The translations under genes were made by a program, and so were the position numbers. Of a stretch of DNA of 64,000 nucleotides, positions 8,410 through 16,507 are shown in pieces (within the stretch, counting starts at the first letter, position 1; every line of letters begins with the position of its first letter). Location of the stretch: contig CP017948.1 of NCBI GenBank assembly GCA_002838185.1, forward strand, positions 124,001 through 188,000. The letters run 5' to 3'. The notes beneath the pieces are model-generated. The model did not search any database and was not told the DNA's origin. It worked only from the letters and a program-made list of their open reading frames with translations. The stretch is from Tenericutes bacterium MO-XQ (GTDB lineage: Bacteria > Bacillota_I > Bacilli_A > Acholeplasmatales > Acholeplasmataceae).

Positions 8410-8922
8410 ATGAGTTTATATGAAACGATACCTTATGAAGTGATAAAAAAAGAAGGAAATATAGAAATTAGAAAGTATGACAATGTTCTACTAGCTAGTA
8501 CGAAATCGCAAACGAATCAAAAATATGATTCAGGCTTTTCTAATGTTTTTAGATATATATCTGGAGCTAATGAAAAACAATCGAAAATTCAAATGACAAC
8601 TCCTGTTGTATCTTATGAAGAGAATGATCAACTCATCACTGGATTTTATGTACCAAGTAAATATGATAAGAAAACCGCACCTAAACCAACGGATCAAAAG
8701 GTTTATCTTCAAGAGTTATCACCTTCTATTTATGTTGTGATTTCTTTTAGAGGTTCATGGTCACAGGATAATTTTAACAAGCATACTAAGTTACTTAAAT
8801 CATATATCGAAAGTAATAGTTATAAAATAATATCTCCAAGACTAGTTTTTAGATATCAACCACCATTTATTCCCGGTATTTTTAGACACAATGAGATAGC
8901 TTTCAAGGTAGAACCAGTATGA
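8410..8922 (+). CDS. SOUL-family haem-binding protein
   Basis: The 170-residue soluble protein carries the SOUL/HBP signature from start to end: YETIPYEVIKKEGNIEIRKYDNVLLAST, the central KIQMTTPVVSY, then an ending RLVFRYQPPFIPGIFRHNEIAFKV with the family's conserved WxxxPFxPxxxRxNEI-type tail (Trp replaced by Tyr). SOUL proteins bind haem or porphyrin; the bacterial role is unsettled. The start follows AAAGAGGTGA by 5 bases. It is divergent from the cytochrome b5 / ferric-reductase pair, giving three haem-related genes in 1.6 kb. TATAAT lies at 8385-8390. The next gene overlaps its stop by four bases. Confidence 0.85.
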   Translation: MSLYETIPYEVIKKEGNIEIRKYDNVLLASTKSQTNQKYDSGFSNVFRYISGANEKQSKIQMTTPVVSYEENDQLITGFYVPSKYDKKTAPKPTDQKVYLQELSPSIYVVISFRGSWSQDNFNKHTKLLKSYIESNSYKIISPRLVFRYQPPFIPGIFRHNEIAFKVEPV

Positions 8923-9278
8923 AAGAAATAACAGATCTATCAAGTTATGTGAATCAATTGAACCCTAGAGCTCAAAAAGTATACTTTCAATTGAAATCCA
9001 TTATCAAAAAAATCGGTCAAGATGTATGTGAAACTATTTTCGTATCGCATCCATATTATTATCTAGAAAAACATGAGACAATTAAGCCTCACTATAGACC
9101 ATCACTCATGACATTTTATTTTAAAGATCATGTGAATATCTTCTCTACAAAAGTAAAAACATATGAAAACGATCTAAGTATTTATAAGATCACACCTAAA
9201 TATACACTTCAAATATATTATGATCAGAATATAAGCGAAGAAGTGTTATTGCCATTTTTCAAAGCATCTATTGCATAA
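8919..9278 (+). CDS. Small hypothetical protein, possibly DUF1801/YdhG-like
   Basis: The 119-residue protein starts in an ATGA overlap with the SOUL gene, so the two are translationally coupled. It has no signal peptide or membrane segment. The start (VNQLNPRAQKVYFQLKSIIKKIGQDVCETIFVSHPYYYL) faintly resembles the DUF1801/YdhG fold, in which a helical opening is followed by a small alpha/beta barrel, but I am not certain. DUF1801 proteins include a proposed iron-handling member (YdhG/FraA), which would suit the haem context, but that is only a suggestion. A terminator hairpin begins at the stop codon. Confidence 0.6.
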   Translation: MKEITDLSSYVNQLNPRAQKVYFQLKSIIKKIGQDVCETIFVSHPYYYLEKHETIKPHYRPSLMTFYFKDHVNIFSTKVKTYENDLSIYKITPKYTLQIYYDQNISEEVLLPFFKASIA

Positions 9279-9311
9279 AAAAATGCATAATTTTATGCAT
9301 TTTTTATTTTT
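9277..9311 (+). terminator. Terminator after the SOUL operon
   Basis: AAAAAATGCATAA pairs with TTATGCATTTTTT around a very small loop, followed by more T. Confidence 0.85.
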
Positions 9312-9464
9312 TTAGATATTTAAATAATTATATGGCAAGAGATAGGCTATAAAATATTATGTGGTATACCATACGATTTTTTAAAGGCCTTTTTTCTTTG
9401 TATAAAAAAGAAAACCTCTTTTATAATATAAGTAATTGTCATAACTTATAAGAAGGAGGTTTTC

Positions 9465-10757
9465 ATGCATGATTATACCATAGATTTATTATATTTAAAT
9501 CTTGTAGGAAAAGATATTGAATCATTAGAAACAAGACTTGAACAAGAAAGACTTATCATTGAGCTCAAGTTAAAATCAAAACAGCAATTATGTCCAATAT
9601 GTCAATCTGAAGACTTACGTTTTTTAGGATATACTTATAAAAAGATTATACACTCAATTTCTACGCATCAACCCTGTCTTATTAGATTTCATCAAAGAAG
9701 ATATAGATGTAAAATATGCCATAAAACATTTAGTGAATGTAATCCATTTACCAAACCATATGGGAATCTAAGTTTATATACCAGAGTAAAGATCCTAAAT
9801 TATTTAAAATCAGGTGATCATACGTTTACAGCAACCGCAGAGCACTACAATGTGTCCATTCAAACCGTTTTAAATCTATTTGATGAGAGTGTTGAATCCC
9901 ATAGAAGACGACTACCTAAAGTCATTAGTATTGATGAATTTTATACAGCAAAGATGAACAAATACAAATATGCTTGTGTGCTCTATGATTTCATAGATCA
10001 TAAAATCATAGATGTACTAGCAACAAGAAGAAAAAGTTACTTAATCGATTATTTCTCTCGCATTTCACAAGGAGAAAGAGCGGGTGTTGAAGTCTTTATT
10101 ATAGATATGTGGGAATCTTATAGAGACGCCATTAAACTTTCTTTTCCAAATGCAAAAATAGCTGTAGATTCATTTCACGTGATTAGAACATTAAATTCAG
10201 CCATTGATCGGATACGAATTGATACGATGAACCTTTATAAACAACACAAAAGTGGTCCTGCTTATGAAGATATGTATTATTATATGCTAAAGAAATTTAG
10301 TTATTTCTTCTTGAAGGGATATGAGGATATCACAGACAAATACATCAAAATTCATAAAATCAATCGATATTGGCATAAGTCAGACATATTAAACTATTTA
10401 CTATCAATTGATAAAACATTATCATCTGCATATCGGTTAAAAGAAAGATATAGGGAGTTCAACTTAACAGCAACTTATGACGAAGCTGGTGATGAACTCT
10501 ATACCCTCATAGAAGCTTTTAGAAATCATGCACATCCACAAATGAGGACTTTTGGACATACACTGATGAAATGGGAAACTGAAATCATAAACTCATTTAT
10601 GATTTATGATGATAGACGCATTTCTAATGGACCTATAGAATCTACTAATAATAAAATAAAAACAATCATTAAAACAGCTAATGGCATAAAAAAATTTACA
10701 AGGCTAAGAAATAGGATCATGTATAGCATTAATAAAGATATACCATTTAAAAATTGA
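9465..10757 (+). CDS. ISL3-family transposase
   Basis: The 430-residue protein has the ISL3 layout: an N-terminal zinc-binding region with CPICQSEDL and CKICHKTFSE (four Cys), a helix-turn-helix near residues 115-135, and the DDE_Tnp_ISL3 catalytic domain. Catalytic candidates are the Asp in VISIDEFY, the Asp in VEVFIIDMWESYRDAI, with NAKIAVDSFHVIR after it, and the Glu in NGPIESTNNKIKTIIKTANGIKKFTRLRNRI. Length is typical and the frame is intact. AAGGAGG lies 6 bases before the ATG. A terminator hairpin follows 24 bases after the stop, inside the element. Confidence 0.95.
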   Translation: MHDYTIDLLYLNLVGKDIESLETRLEQERLIIELKLKSKQQLCPICQSEDLRFLGYTYKKIIHSISTHQPCLIRFHQRRYRCKICHKTFSECNPFTKPYGNLSLYTRVKILNYLKSGDHTFTATAEHYNVSIQTVLNLFDESVESHRRRLPKVISIDEFYTAKMNKYKYACVLYDFIDHKIIDVLATRRKSYLIDYFSRISQGERAGVEVFIIDMWESYRDAIKLSFPNAKIAVDSFHVIRTLNSAIDRIRIDTMNLYKQHKSGPAYEDMYYYMLKKFSYFFLKGYEDITDKYIKIHKINRYWHKSDILNYLLSIDKTLSSAYRLKERYREFNLTATYDEAGDELYTLIEAFRNHAHPQMRTFGHTLMKWETEIINSFMIYDDRRISNGPIESTNNKIKTIIKTANGIKKFTRLRNRIMYSINKDIPFKN

Positions 10758-10781
10758 TAATGATTTGAGTTATGACAAGAT

Positions 10782-10811
10782 AAAAGGACTCACCAAATGA
10801 TGAGTCCTTTT
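10782..10811. terminator. Terminator inside the ISL3 element
   Basis: AAAAGGACTCA pairs perfectly with TGAGTCCTTTT around an 8-nt loop. It has A and T tracts on both sides, so it can work in either direction. Confidence 0.8.
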
Positions 10812-10889
10812 GACTGCCATACGATTTTTTATAGGCCTTTTTGCCATATAATTTTTTATAGCCCTATTTTGTGTTCGCCACATTATTTT

Positions 10890-11441
10890 TTAAAGGGCCA
10901 TTTTTTTAAGTTTGTTCATACCATAAATGAATATAAAATAAACAAGAATGACAAATGAAGCACTTAGTGTTATCCATTTTAACGAAGTCATGAATCCTGC
11001 CATATGATCTATAATGATTGTTTGGTTTGGATATCTATACATGACGATAGAAGTCATTATATTTTCGAAATAATCAAAAACAACAGCAACTATAGGTAAG
11101 TACAAAAGATATGTATGTTTGTTAATGTTATTCTTTTTATAAAAATAAATAGAGTTGATATATAGAAATGATCCATAAACAATTGGCCATATGATATCAA
11201 AAGTAAATCGCTGTCTAATATAAAATTGTCTACCTATGATACCGTAAGCATCCACAATTCGGTATAACTCATCTGCACTATAGAAAAATGATGTATCAGG
11301 ACCAGAAATCAAACCCAAAACTTCACTTTTTTGAGATTCATTAGGTAATACAAAGATAACGAAAACAATAAAGATGATGAGTGTGATTAATGAAGCATAT
11401 CCATTCACATGTTTTAATTTAAAGGGATTCGTCTTTTTCAT
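10890..11441 (-). CDS. Hypothetical multi-pass membrane protein
   Basis: I do not recognise this 183-residue protein. It has about five hydrophobic segments (near residues 16-32, 83-98, 110-124, 144-150 and 155-175) and a Lys-rich N-terminus. The conserved-looking elements are YGSFLYINSIYFYKK and LPIVAVVFDYFENIMTSI, a DYxENxxT-type pattern seen in small uncharacterised membrane proteins. It is the last gene of a three-gene minus-strand operon, separated by 3 bases from the gene before it. Its last five codons and stop lie in the rightmost ISL3 end motif, so the original C-terminus may have been changed by the insertion. Confidence 0.65.
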   Translation of the reverse strand: MKKTNPFKLKHVNGYASLITLIIFIVFVIFVLPNESQKSEVLGLISGPDTSFFYSADELYRIVDAYGIIGRQFYIRQRFTFDIIWPIVYGSFLYINSIYFYKKNNINKHTYLLYLPIVAVVFDYFENIMTSIVMYRYPNQTIIIDHMAGFMTSLKWITLSASFVILVYFIFIYGMNKLKKMAL

Positions 11442-11444
11442 AGT

Positions 11445-12116
11445 TTAAAACCCTCTTGTCTGACCTCTATATGGAGGTTCTTTGTTTTCTATGAACTCAT
11501 CAACACCAGGACCATTCAATTTTCTTAATCTCCAAATACCATAGATATAACTTATTGTAAGAATACCTATTAAAAGTGGAAAACCGATAAGTGTATTAAA
11601 CCATACAAAGTTTTGAACATCATTATTGATAAAAAATGTGATTTCTACAGATGTTCTTAGTAAAAAATAAAAAGCCCATAATACAGTTACTTCCATATAT
11701 GCTGGTCGAACATCCTTGCGCCAGAACCAATTTAAAGGCCATCCTCTTGTAAAATGACTTGCATACGCAGCAAGAGGTTTTTTAAATATGAGTGAAATAA
11801 TTGCAAGTAGTAAAGAAATAGCACTACCGAGTATATCTGGAATGAAGTAAGTTGATGGGTTATTACCTAAATATGAGAATATAGATGCTATACCCAGAGC
11901 TATGATACCAAAAAGAGCATATTTTTGATTTTCTTTTTTTATCATACGATAAAGCAAAATGATGAGTGATAAAGAAAAAGAAATAATAAGTGCTATATTA
12001 AGATTAAAAACATTTAGACTAATAAGAAAAACAATTGGTGGTATAAGTGTATCAAGAGTTTTACCCTTGAAAACTAAGATAAACTCTTCAGCTATTTCGT
12101 GAATAAACTTCTTCAT
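11445..12116 (-). CDS. Hypothetical membrane protein, DUF3159-like
   Basis: The 223-residue protein has about six transmembrane segments. An N-terminal cytosolic helix (KKFIHEIAEEFILVFKGKTLDTLIPPIVFL) leads into the membrane. A conserved-looking loop, RGWPLNWFWRKDVRPAYMEVTVLWAFYFLLRTSV, resembles the DUF3159 family of unknown function, which is mostly seen in Actinobacteria; this assignment is tentative. The tail EFIENKEPPYRGQTRGF is polar and probably cytosolic. It starts in an ATGA overlap with the upstream DUF1475-like gene, so the two are coupled. No transport or catalytic motif is evident. Confidence 0.6.
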   Translation of the reverse strand: MKKFIHEIAEEFILVFKGKTLDTLIPPIVFLISLNVFNLNIALIISFSLSLIILLYRMIKKENQKYALFGIIALGIASIFSYLGNNPSTYFIPDILGSAISLLLAIISLIFKKPLAAYASHFTRGWPLNWFWRKDVRPAYMEVTVLWAFYFLLRTSVEITFFINNDVQNFVWFNTLIGFPLLIGILTISYIYGIWRLRKLNGPGVDEFIENKEPPYRGQTRGF

Positions 12117-12490
12117 AAACCATTTTCATCCGTATGAGTTCTTTGTTTGATTGCTAATGCAGCATTTTTTTCTCCTAAAAAGAATATAAGCCAATCATCT
12201 TTAGAAGTCATTAAAGCAATGAATACATATAATGCGCCAATAAAAAATCCTAAAACCATGATTAGAATAATCCATATCATAGAAGTAACAATGCTTTTTT
12301 CTCTATAATACATCCATAATGCAAACAAAATAAAACCAACATAAAGATCAACTAGAGATACTATTCCCCAAGGATTGTTTAGTATCACGCCACCGTCATC
12401 AAAAAAACTCCCATTAACAAAACCATTAATCAATGCAATTGTCATAGCGATCACACCTAATAAAGAAATTATCTTTGCTACTCTCATCAT
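12113..12490 (-). CDS. Hypothetical membrane protein, DUF1475-like
   Basis: The 125-residue protein has three or four hydrophobic segments. Its NPWGIVSLVDLYVGFILFALWMYYREKS segment followed by IIWIIL...LGFFIGALYVFIAL matches the pattern of DUF1475, a family of small membrane proteins without known function. AGGAGGAT sits 6 bases before the first of two adjacent ATG codons. It is the first gene of a three-gene membrane-protein operon and is divergent from the CotH gene, with 291 bases between them. Confidence 0.65.
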   Translation of the reverse strand: MMRVAKIISLLGVIAMTIALINGFVNGSFFDDGGVILNNPWGIVSLVDLYVGFILFALWMYYREKSIVTSMIWIILIMVLGFFIGALYVFIALMTSKDDWLIFFLGEKNAALAIKQRTHTDENGL

Positions 12491-12781
12491 TCATATCCTC
12501 CTAATTATTATAGATAATATATAATTAGCATATCACATGTAAGAATTTAAAACGAATATTTTAGTTGGGTAATTTGCATCTCTTTTGAAGAACAACCAGT
12601 AGCTTAATACAATTGTATTAATCGCTGATTTATAAAAACAGAAATTTAGTATTCAAAACAGAACTTATAATTGATTTTATAGGTTCTGTTTTTATTAAAA
12701 TGAAAAGTATATTTAAATATATAGGATTAAAATGTATAATAGACATATGATTTAAAAAGATAAATCCAAAGGAGTACTTAT
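12491..12781. other. Intergenic region with an unattached terminator
   Basis: The region lies between two divergent genes. It contains a strong plus-strand hairpin with a T tract at 12655-12694, though no plus-strand gene ends before it, and a TATAAT box at 12735-12740 that probably serves CotH. The first 160 bases show no open frame with a ribosome binding site. Confidence 0.5.
12655..12694 (+). terminator. Orphan intrinsic terminator
   Basis: AAAACAGAACtTATAA pairs with TTATAgGTTCTGTTTT around TTGATT, followed by T. With no upstream plus-strand gene it may end a small RNA or attenuate a long leader. Confidence 0.7.
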
Positions 12782-14308
12782 ATGAAAAAATTTATGTTAG
12801 TGATGATAATTATTGGATTTACCAGTTTGATGATGAGTTGTGAAGAAATTGATTATCCAAGTTTATTTCAAACCATTTCTGAAGAAATAGAAACTTCTGT
12901 TCCAGAAATTGTTAATAATAATTTTGATTTACCAAGCTATACTAATGTCGAAGTAATATATGAGCTCAATGGTATATCTTTTGAAGGATTATATGAGTAT
13001 GTGTCGCCCTTTTATGATTTAGAAACTACATTGAATTATCAAATCAAGAAAAACGATCAGATATATGAAGGATCCGTTGATATAAGATTGTTAGCTGATG
13101 ATTCAGGTGAAAATAATTATGAACTGCATCTATCACTTCCTGAATCAGTAGAAAATGTTACAAGAGAAACATATATGCAAGCTTCGGTAGTTGCAAAAAG
13201 AAATCGTAATGGTGTTGAGGAGACTGAACTAGATACAACAGAAGCTCAAATTAGAGGTAGAGGTAACTCAACATGGTTCTCATATCCTAAAAAGCCATTT
13301 AGACTAAGATTTGATAAGAATACATCTATATTTGGCATGAGAGAGGCTAAAAATTATGTTTTACTTGCAGAGTATGCAGACAAATCTTTAATGAGGAATA
13401 CAATTGTTCATAAACTATCTAGTTTATCTGATGTACTTCCTTATACATTAGAAACAAGATTCGTAGAACTATATATTAATACAACTTATATGGGTTTATA
13501 TGTTTTAACAGAACAAGTAGAGGTACATAAAAACAAACTTGATATAAATCCTGTTGCAGGTGTTACTGATACAGGATACTTACTTGAACTTGACATGCGG
13601 TTTTTTGATCAATCGATTGAACCAGGTTATGATTGGATTGTTGTTAATGGGATACCTTATGAGATTAAAGATCCTGATGTAGATGACGTAGGTTTCACAT
13701 CTGTCCATGCTGATTATATGTTTAATTATTTAAAAGCTGTTGATGAGGCTTTACTTGCTAAAAGTGAATATGAAACATTGATTGATGTAGACGCGTTCAT
13801 TGATTATTTTATTATTCAAGAGCTTGTAAAAAACGTGGATGTTGGTTATTCAAGTGTGTTTTATATGAAAGAAGCAGGAGGGTTATTAAAGCCTGGCCCA
13901 CTTTGGGATTTTGATTTTGCGATTGGAAATGCAGATTACATTGATTATGGTCCTGAAAATTTCTATGGCATGAAAGAGTATAAAAACAGATTGTTTAAAC
14001 TTATGATGGATATTCCAGAGATTAGAGAACAATATCGAATTAGGTTCCATCAATATTATCTAGATCAATTACCTAAATTATATGAAATGCTTCCAATTCT
14101 ATCAGCATCAATTGATGAACAAGTAGCGAGAAATTTCGATAAATGGCAAATATTTGATGAATATGTATGGCCTAATCCACAAGAACTTGTTGAAGCAAAT
14201 ACATTTGCACTTCAAGTCATATATATTGATAATTATTTAAAAGATCGTGCAGAATGGTTACTTACTGCAATGGATCAAGATGATTATGAAGAAGGTATAT
14301 TTGAATAG
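12782..14308 (+). CDS. CotH-family kinase-like lipoprotein
   Basis: The 508-residue protein begins with a lipoprotein signal peptide (MKKFMLVMIIIGFTSLMMSC), so it should be anchored outside the membrane. The CotH domain is complete: IRGRGNSTWFSYPKKPFRLRFDKNTSIFGM, LLAEYADKSLMRNTIVHKL, YINTTYMGLYVLTEQVEVHKNKLDI, GYLLELDMRF and GPLWDFDFAIGN. CotH of Bacillus spores is an atypical protein kinase that phosphorylates coat proteins; other bacterial CotH proteins have no known substrate. CotH genes are often found near VTC-domain and DUF4956 genes, as here 2.2 kb downstream. AAAGGAG precedes the start. A terminator follows the stop. Confidence 0.9.
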   Translation: MKKFMLVMIIIGFTSLMMSCEEIDYPSLFQTISEEIETSVPEIVNNNFDLPSYTNVEVIYELNGISFEGLYEYVSPFYDLETTLNYQIKKNDQIYEGSVDIRLLADDSGENNYELHLSLPESVENVTRETYMQASVVAKRNRNGVEETELDTTEAQIRGRGNSTWFSYPKKPFRLRFDKNTSIFGMREAKNYVLLAEYADKSLMRNTIVHKLSSLSDVLPYTLETRFVELYINTTYMGLYVLTEQVEVHKNKLDINPVAGVTDTGYLLELDMRFFDQSIEPGYDWIVVNGIPYEIKDPDVDDVGFTSVHADYMFNYLKAVDEALLAKSEYETLIDVDAFIDYFIIQELVKNVDVGYSSVFYMKEAGGLLKPGPLWDFDFAIGNADYIDYGPENFYGMKEYKNRLFKLMMDIPEIREQYRIRFHQYYLDQLPKLYEMLPILSASIDEQVARNFDKWQIFDEYVWPNPQELVEANTFALQVIYIDNYLKDRAEWLLTAMDQDDYEEGIFE

Positions 14309-14345
14309 AAAAAATCCTATCTCCTAAGAGGTGGGATTTTATTAT
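14309..14345. terminator. Bidirectional terminator between CotH and a convergent gene
   Basis: AAAATCCtAtCTC pairs with GAGgTGGGATTTT between the two stop codons, with A and T tracts on both sides. Confidence 0.75.
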
Positions 14346-14629
14346 ATGAACATCATAAAACTTAAAACAAGACCGATCACTGTGGGTACATGTGCAATAG
14401 CTAGTTTGATCAATGTTGAGGTAAAATCTTTTTTTAAATATCTGTGACTTCTAATAATTAATATGGAAAAAAATATAGAGATTATAGCACCGATACCAAA
14501 CCTTAATACAAGACCTGTATAGTCTGTAAATGTTGTTCTACTAAGGGCGATAAGAGTTAAAATAAGACCATAATTAAAAATAGTCATATAGGCGACTGCA
14601 TAAAATATAAGGCTTTCATTTTTTCTCAT
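14342..14629 (-). CDS. Small hypothetical membrane protein
   Basis: The 95-residue protein has three hydrophobic segments (residues about 8-27, 38-58 and 74-94) with short charged loops, and no cleavable signal. I do not recognise the family. The segment between the second and third helices, RSHRYLKKDFTSTLIKLAIAHVPTVIGL, is positively charged. It is a single-gene unit convergent with CotH. The start lies after a GGAGAAAT-like site. Confidence 0.6.
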   Translation of the reverse strand: MRKNESLIFYAVAYMTIFNYGLILTLIALSRTTFTDYTGLVLRFGIGAIISIFFSILIIRSHRYLKKDFTSTLIKLAIAHVPTVIGLVLSFMMFI

Positions 14630-14844
14630 TTGATTTCTCCTTGATTGTTTACAATTATTATAACATGGGACATATGGTTTTTATTTTTTTATCTTATATG
14701 AATTGAAATTGAAATAAAAATGCTATACTTAATCTATATGGTTTGAAGTAAAAAGTATTTTATCAACAAAATAAATTAATGGATATAAAAAGGATGCCGT
14801 TTGCGACACCCTTTTATATATAAATAAAACATATGGAGGAAAAT

Positions 14845-16374
14845 ATGGAATTGTATGAGATTTTCACGCATTTAATACTAACTCTAGCAATGCTCTAAGT
14901 AGTTGTATTAATTGCACGAAGTGTAGTGGCAGGCTCTAAATATTCACCAATTCTAATTATTGTAGTGTTTGGTTTAACTTTAGGGATGGTATTAGAGATT
15001 AGTGATCTTGCAAAACCGGGTTTGGAAGAATTTCCGATTGTTGGGCTCACGGGAGGAACAACAATCATAGCGTTGATTGCAACTTTTTTCACAGGTGGAC
15101 AAAAACTTAGAAATACATTTTGGAAACCTAAAACACCAAAAGATGATGATGTTGTTTTAAATGAAGAAAAAGTTATCTTAGGTACTAAAGGAACTCAGTT
15201 AATCTTTTTAACGAGAGCGTTCTTTATATTAATAGGTATTGTGTCTTTATTTAATGTTATCTTTCCTTCTGGAAGTGCACTTGATGAATTTTCACCATTA
15301 CTTGCATTTTTCGGAATTGCTGTATCTATCATACTTATAGATAGTAAGGCTAAGATTGATAATAAACGTGTTTATTTATTTAGAGGTTTAGTGGAAATTA
15401 TTGTCATTTTACTTGTATTAGTTTTAGGTAAATTGATTGCTGGAGCTGTTGAACCACTAATTGCATTACCACAAATCTTCTTTGCGATGCTAATCTCAAG
15501 TGGAGCTGGTATGGTCTTTAGCGATTGGCGTCCAGGTCCAACGATGAGAGCTTTATTATTTGGAGGTATCCCAATTGTATTAGCTGGCGTATTTATTGTA
15601 GGTGGTACAACATTACTTGAAGCATTTACACTAGATGGTATGTTACAAGTGATGGCTTATGGATTCTTTGGTCAATTATTCTGGATGTTTGTAGGCATTA
15701 GCTTACTTGTCTTCTTAGGTAAATCAAATCATGTTGATATACTTGCGCCAGGTATGGCAGGAAGTTTATCACATAGTGGTTTAACTGGTGCATGTACAGC
15801 TGGCGATATTGGAGAAGTTGCAAAAGAGAGAGCTCCAATTATGATTAATATTCCATTTTTTGGACATTTATTTGTATTCACCATTTTAGCAATTAGTGTA
15901 TCCAGAGGAAGCCTTTTAGTCATTCCTGGATTATTAGTGGTTGCTTTAGGTATTGTTTTAACTTATTTTGCGATCAAAACACTTAGACATGCAAAAGGTG
16001 AGGAAAAACAAGAAATTAAAGGTTTAATATTGTTTTCAATCGGATGGCAATTAGTTGCTGTTTTTGGTGGATTCACATTACTTCATTTTGCAGGTATGGA
16101 TTTAGAAAATGCTGCAATGGCAAATAGTAGTGCTATATCTCATTTTGGATTGTTTGCAGCAGTTCAAGGTGGTATGTTTGATTCAGTGAATACTGCAATT
16201 AGTTCTCCTGGGTTAATCAATTTCATATTTGCAATGCCATTTTTAATCCATCCACTAGTATTTGGTATGTTTGGAAAAGCAATGAGCAATGATGGTAAAA
16301 TGCCTACGAAGGCGCTTGCTGTGCTTGCAATCGCAGGTATTATAGGCGTGTTTATTAGCTTAGTATTCTTATAA
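14845..16374 (+). pseudogene. Multi-pass membrane protein (probable transporter) interrupted by an in-frame TAA
   Basis: A well-placed GGAGG lies 5 bases before the ATG at 14845, and translation gives MELYEIFTHLILTLAML before a TAA at 14896-14898. The same frame then continues without interruption for 491 codons (VVVLIARSVVAGSKYSPILIIVVFGL and on), and the hydrophobic helix runs straight across the stop. About 12 transmembrane segments follow, with a conserved-looking loop SLSHSGLTGACTAGDIGEVAKERAP. The layout suggests an ion or solute transporter, but I do not recognise the substrate. A GTG at 14926 has no ribosome binding site. Either this is a recent nonsense mutation (for example Leu TTA to TAA) or a sequencing error. 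A strong terminator follows. Confidence 0.7.
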
Positions 16375-16399
16375 AAGAGACATAAGACAAATAACGTTA

Positions 16400-16431
16400 G
16401 GGTGTTAGATTTGATCTAACACCCTTTTTTT
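16400..16431 (+). terminator. Terminator after the interrupted membrane protein
   Basis: A perfect 11-bp stem (GGGTGTTAGAT / ATCTAACACCC) with a 3-nt loop is followed by seven T. Confidence 0.92.
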
Positions 16432-16454
16432 CTTGAACTAGGCAAAGAAATTGG

Positions 16455-16483
16455 TTTCCATAATGGGGATTATCATATATAAT
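16455..16483 (+). promoter_or_regulatory. Probable promoter of the VTC/DUF4956/GH17 operon
   Basis: TTTCCA and TATAAT are separated by 17 bases, 25 bases before the VTC start and directly after a strong terminator, so a new transcript must begin here. Confidence 0.5.
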
Positions 16484-16507
16484 GGTAAAGAGGAGGTAAA
16501 ATTTATC

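Larger units (their letters stand above)
9345..10899 (+). mobile_element. ISL3-family insertion sequence with multi-copy end motifs
   Basis: One ISL3 transposase gene is flanked by five copies of a motif close to GGCCTATAAAAAATCGTATGGC. Two copies face each other on the left (9345-9364 plus strand; 9369-9389 minus strand). Three lie in the same orientation on the right (10816-10837, 10843-10864, 10877-10899, all minus strand). ISL3 elements normally have one inverted repeat per end, so the outermost copies are taken as the ends and the inner ones as extra binding sites or remnants of nested insertions. Boundaries are therefore approximate. Confidence 0.75.

Noticed and set aside
14790-14820. 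Hairpin-like AAAAGGATG...CACCCTTTT before the interrupted membrane gene
   Set aside because: The pairing is broken by mismatches and not followed by a convincing T tract, so neither a terminator nor a riboswitch can be supported.
14896-14898. Use of TAA as a sense codon (alternative genetic code)
   Set aside because: Many intact genes here end with TAA, and TGA and TAG are also used as stops, so the code is standard.
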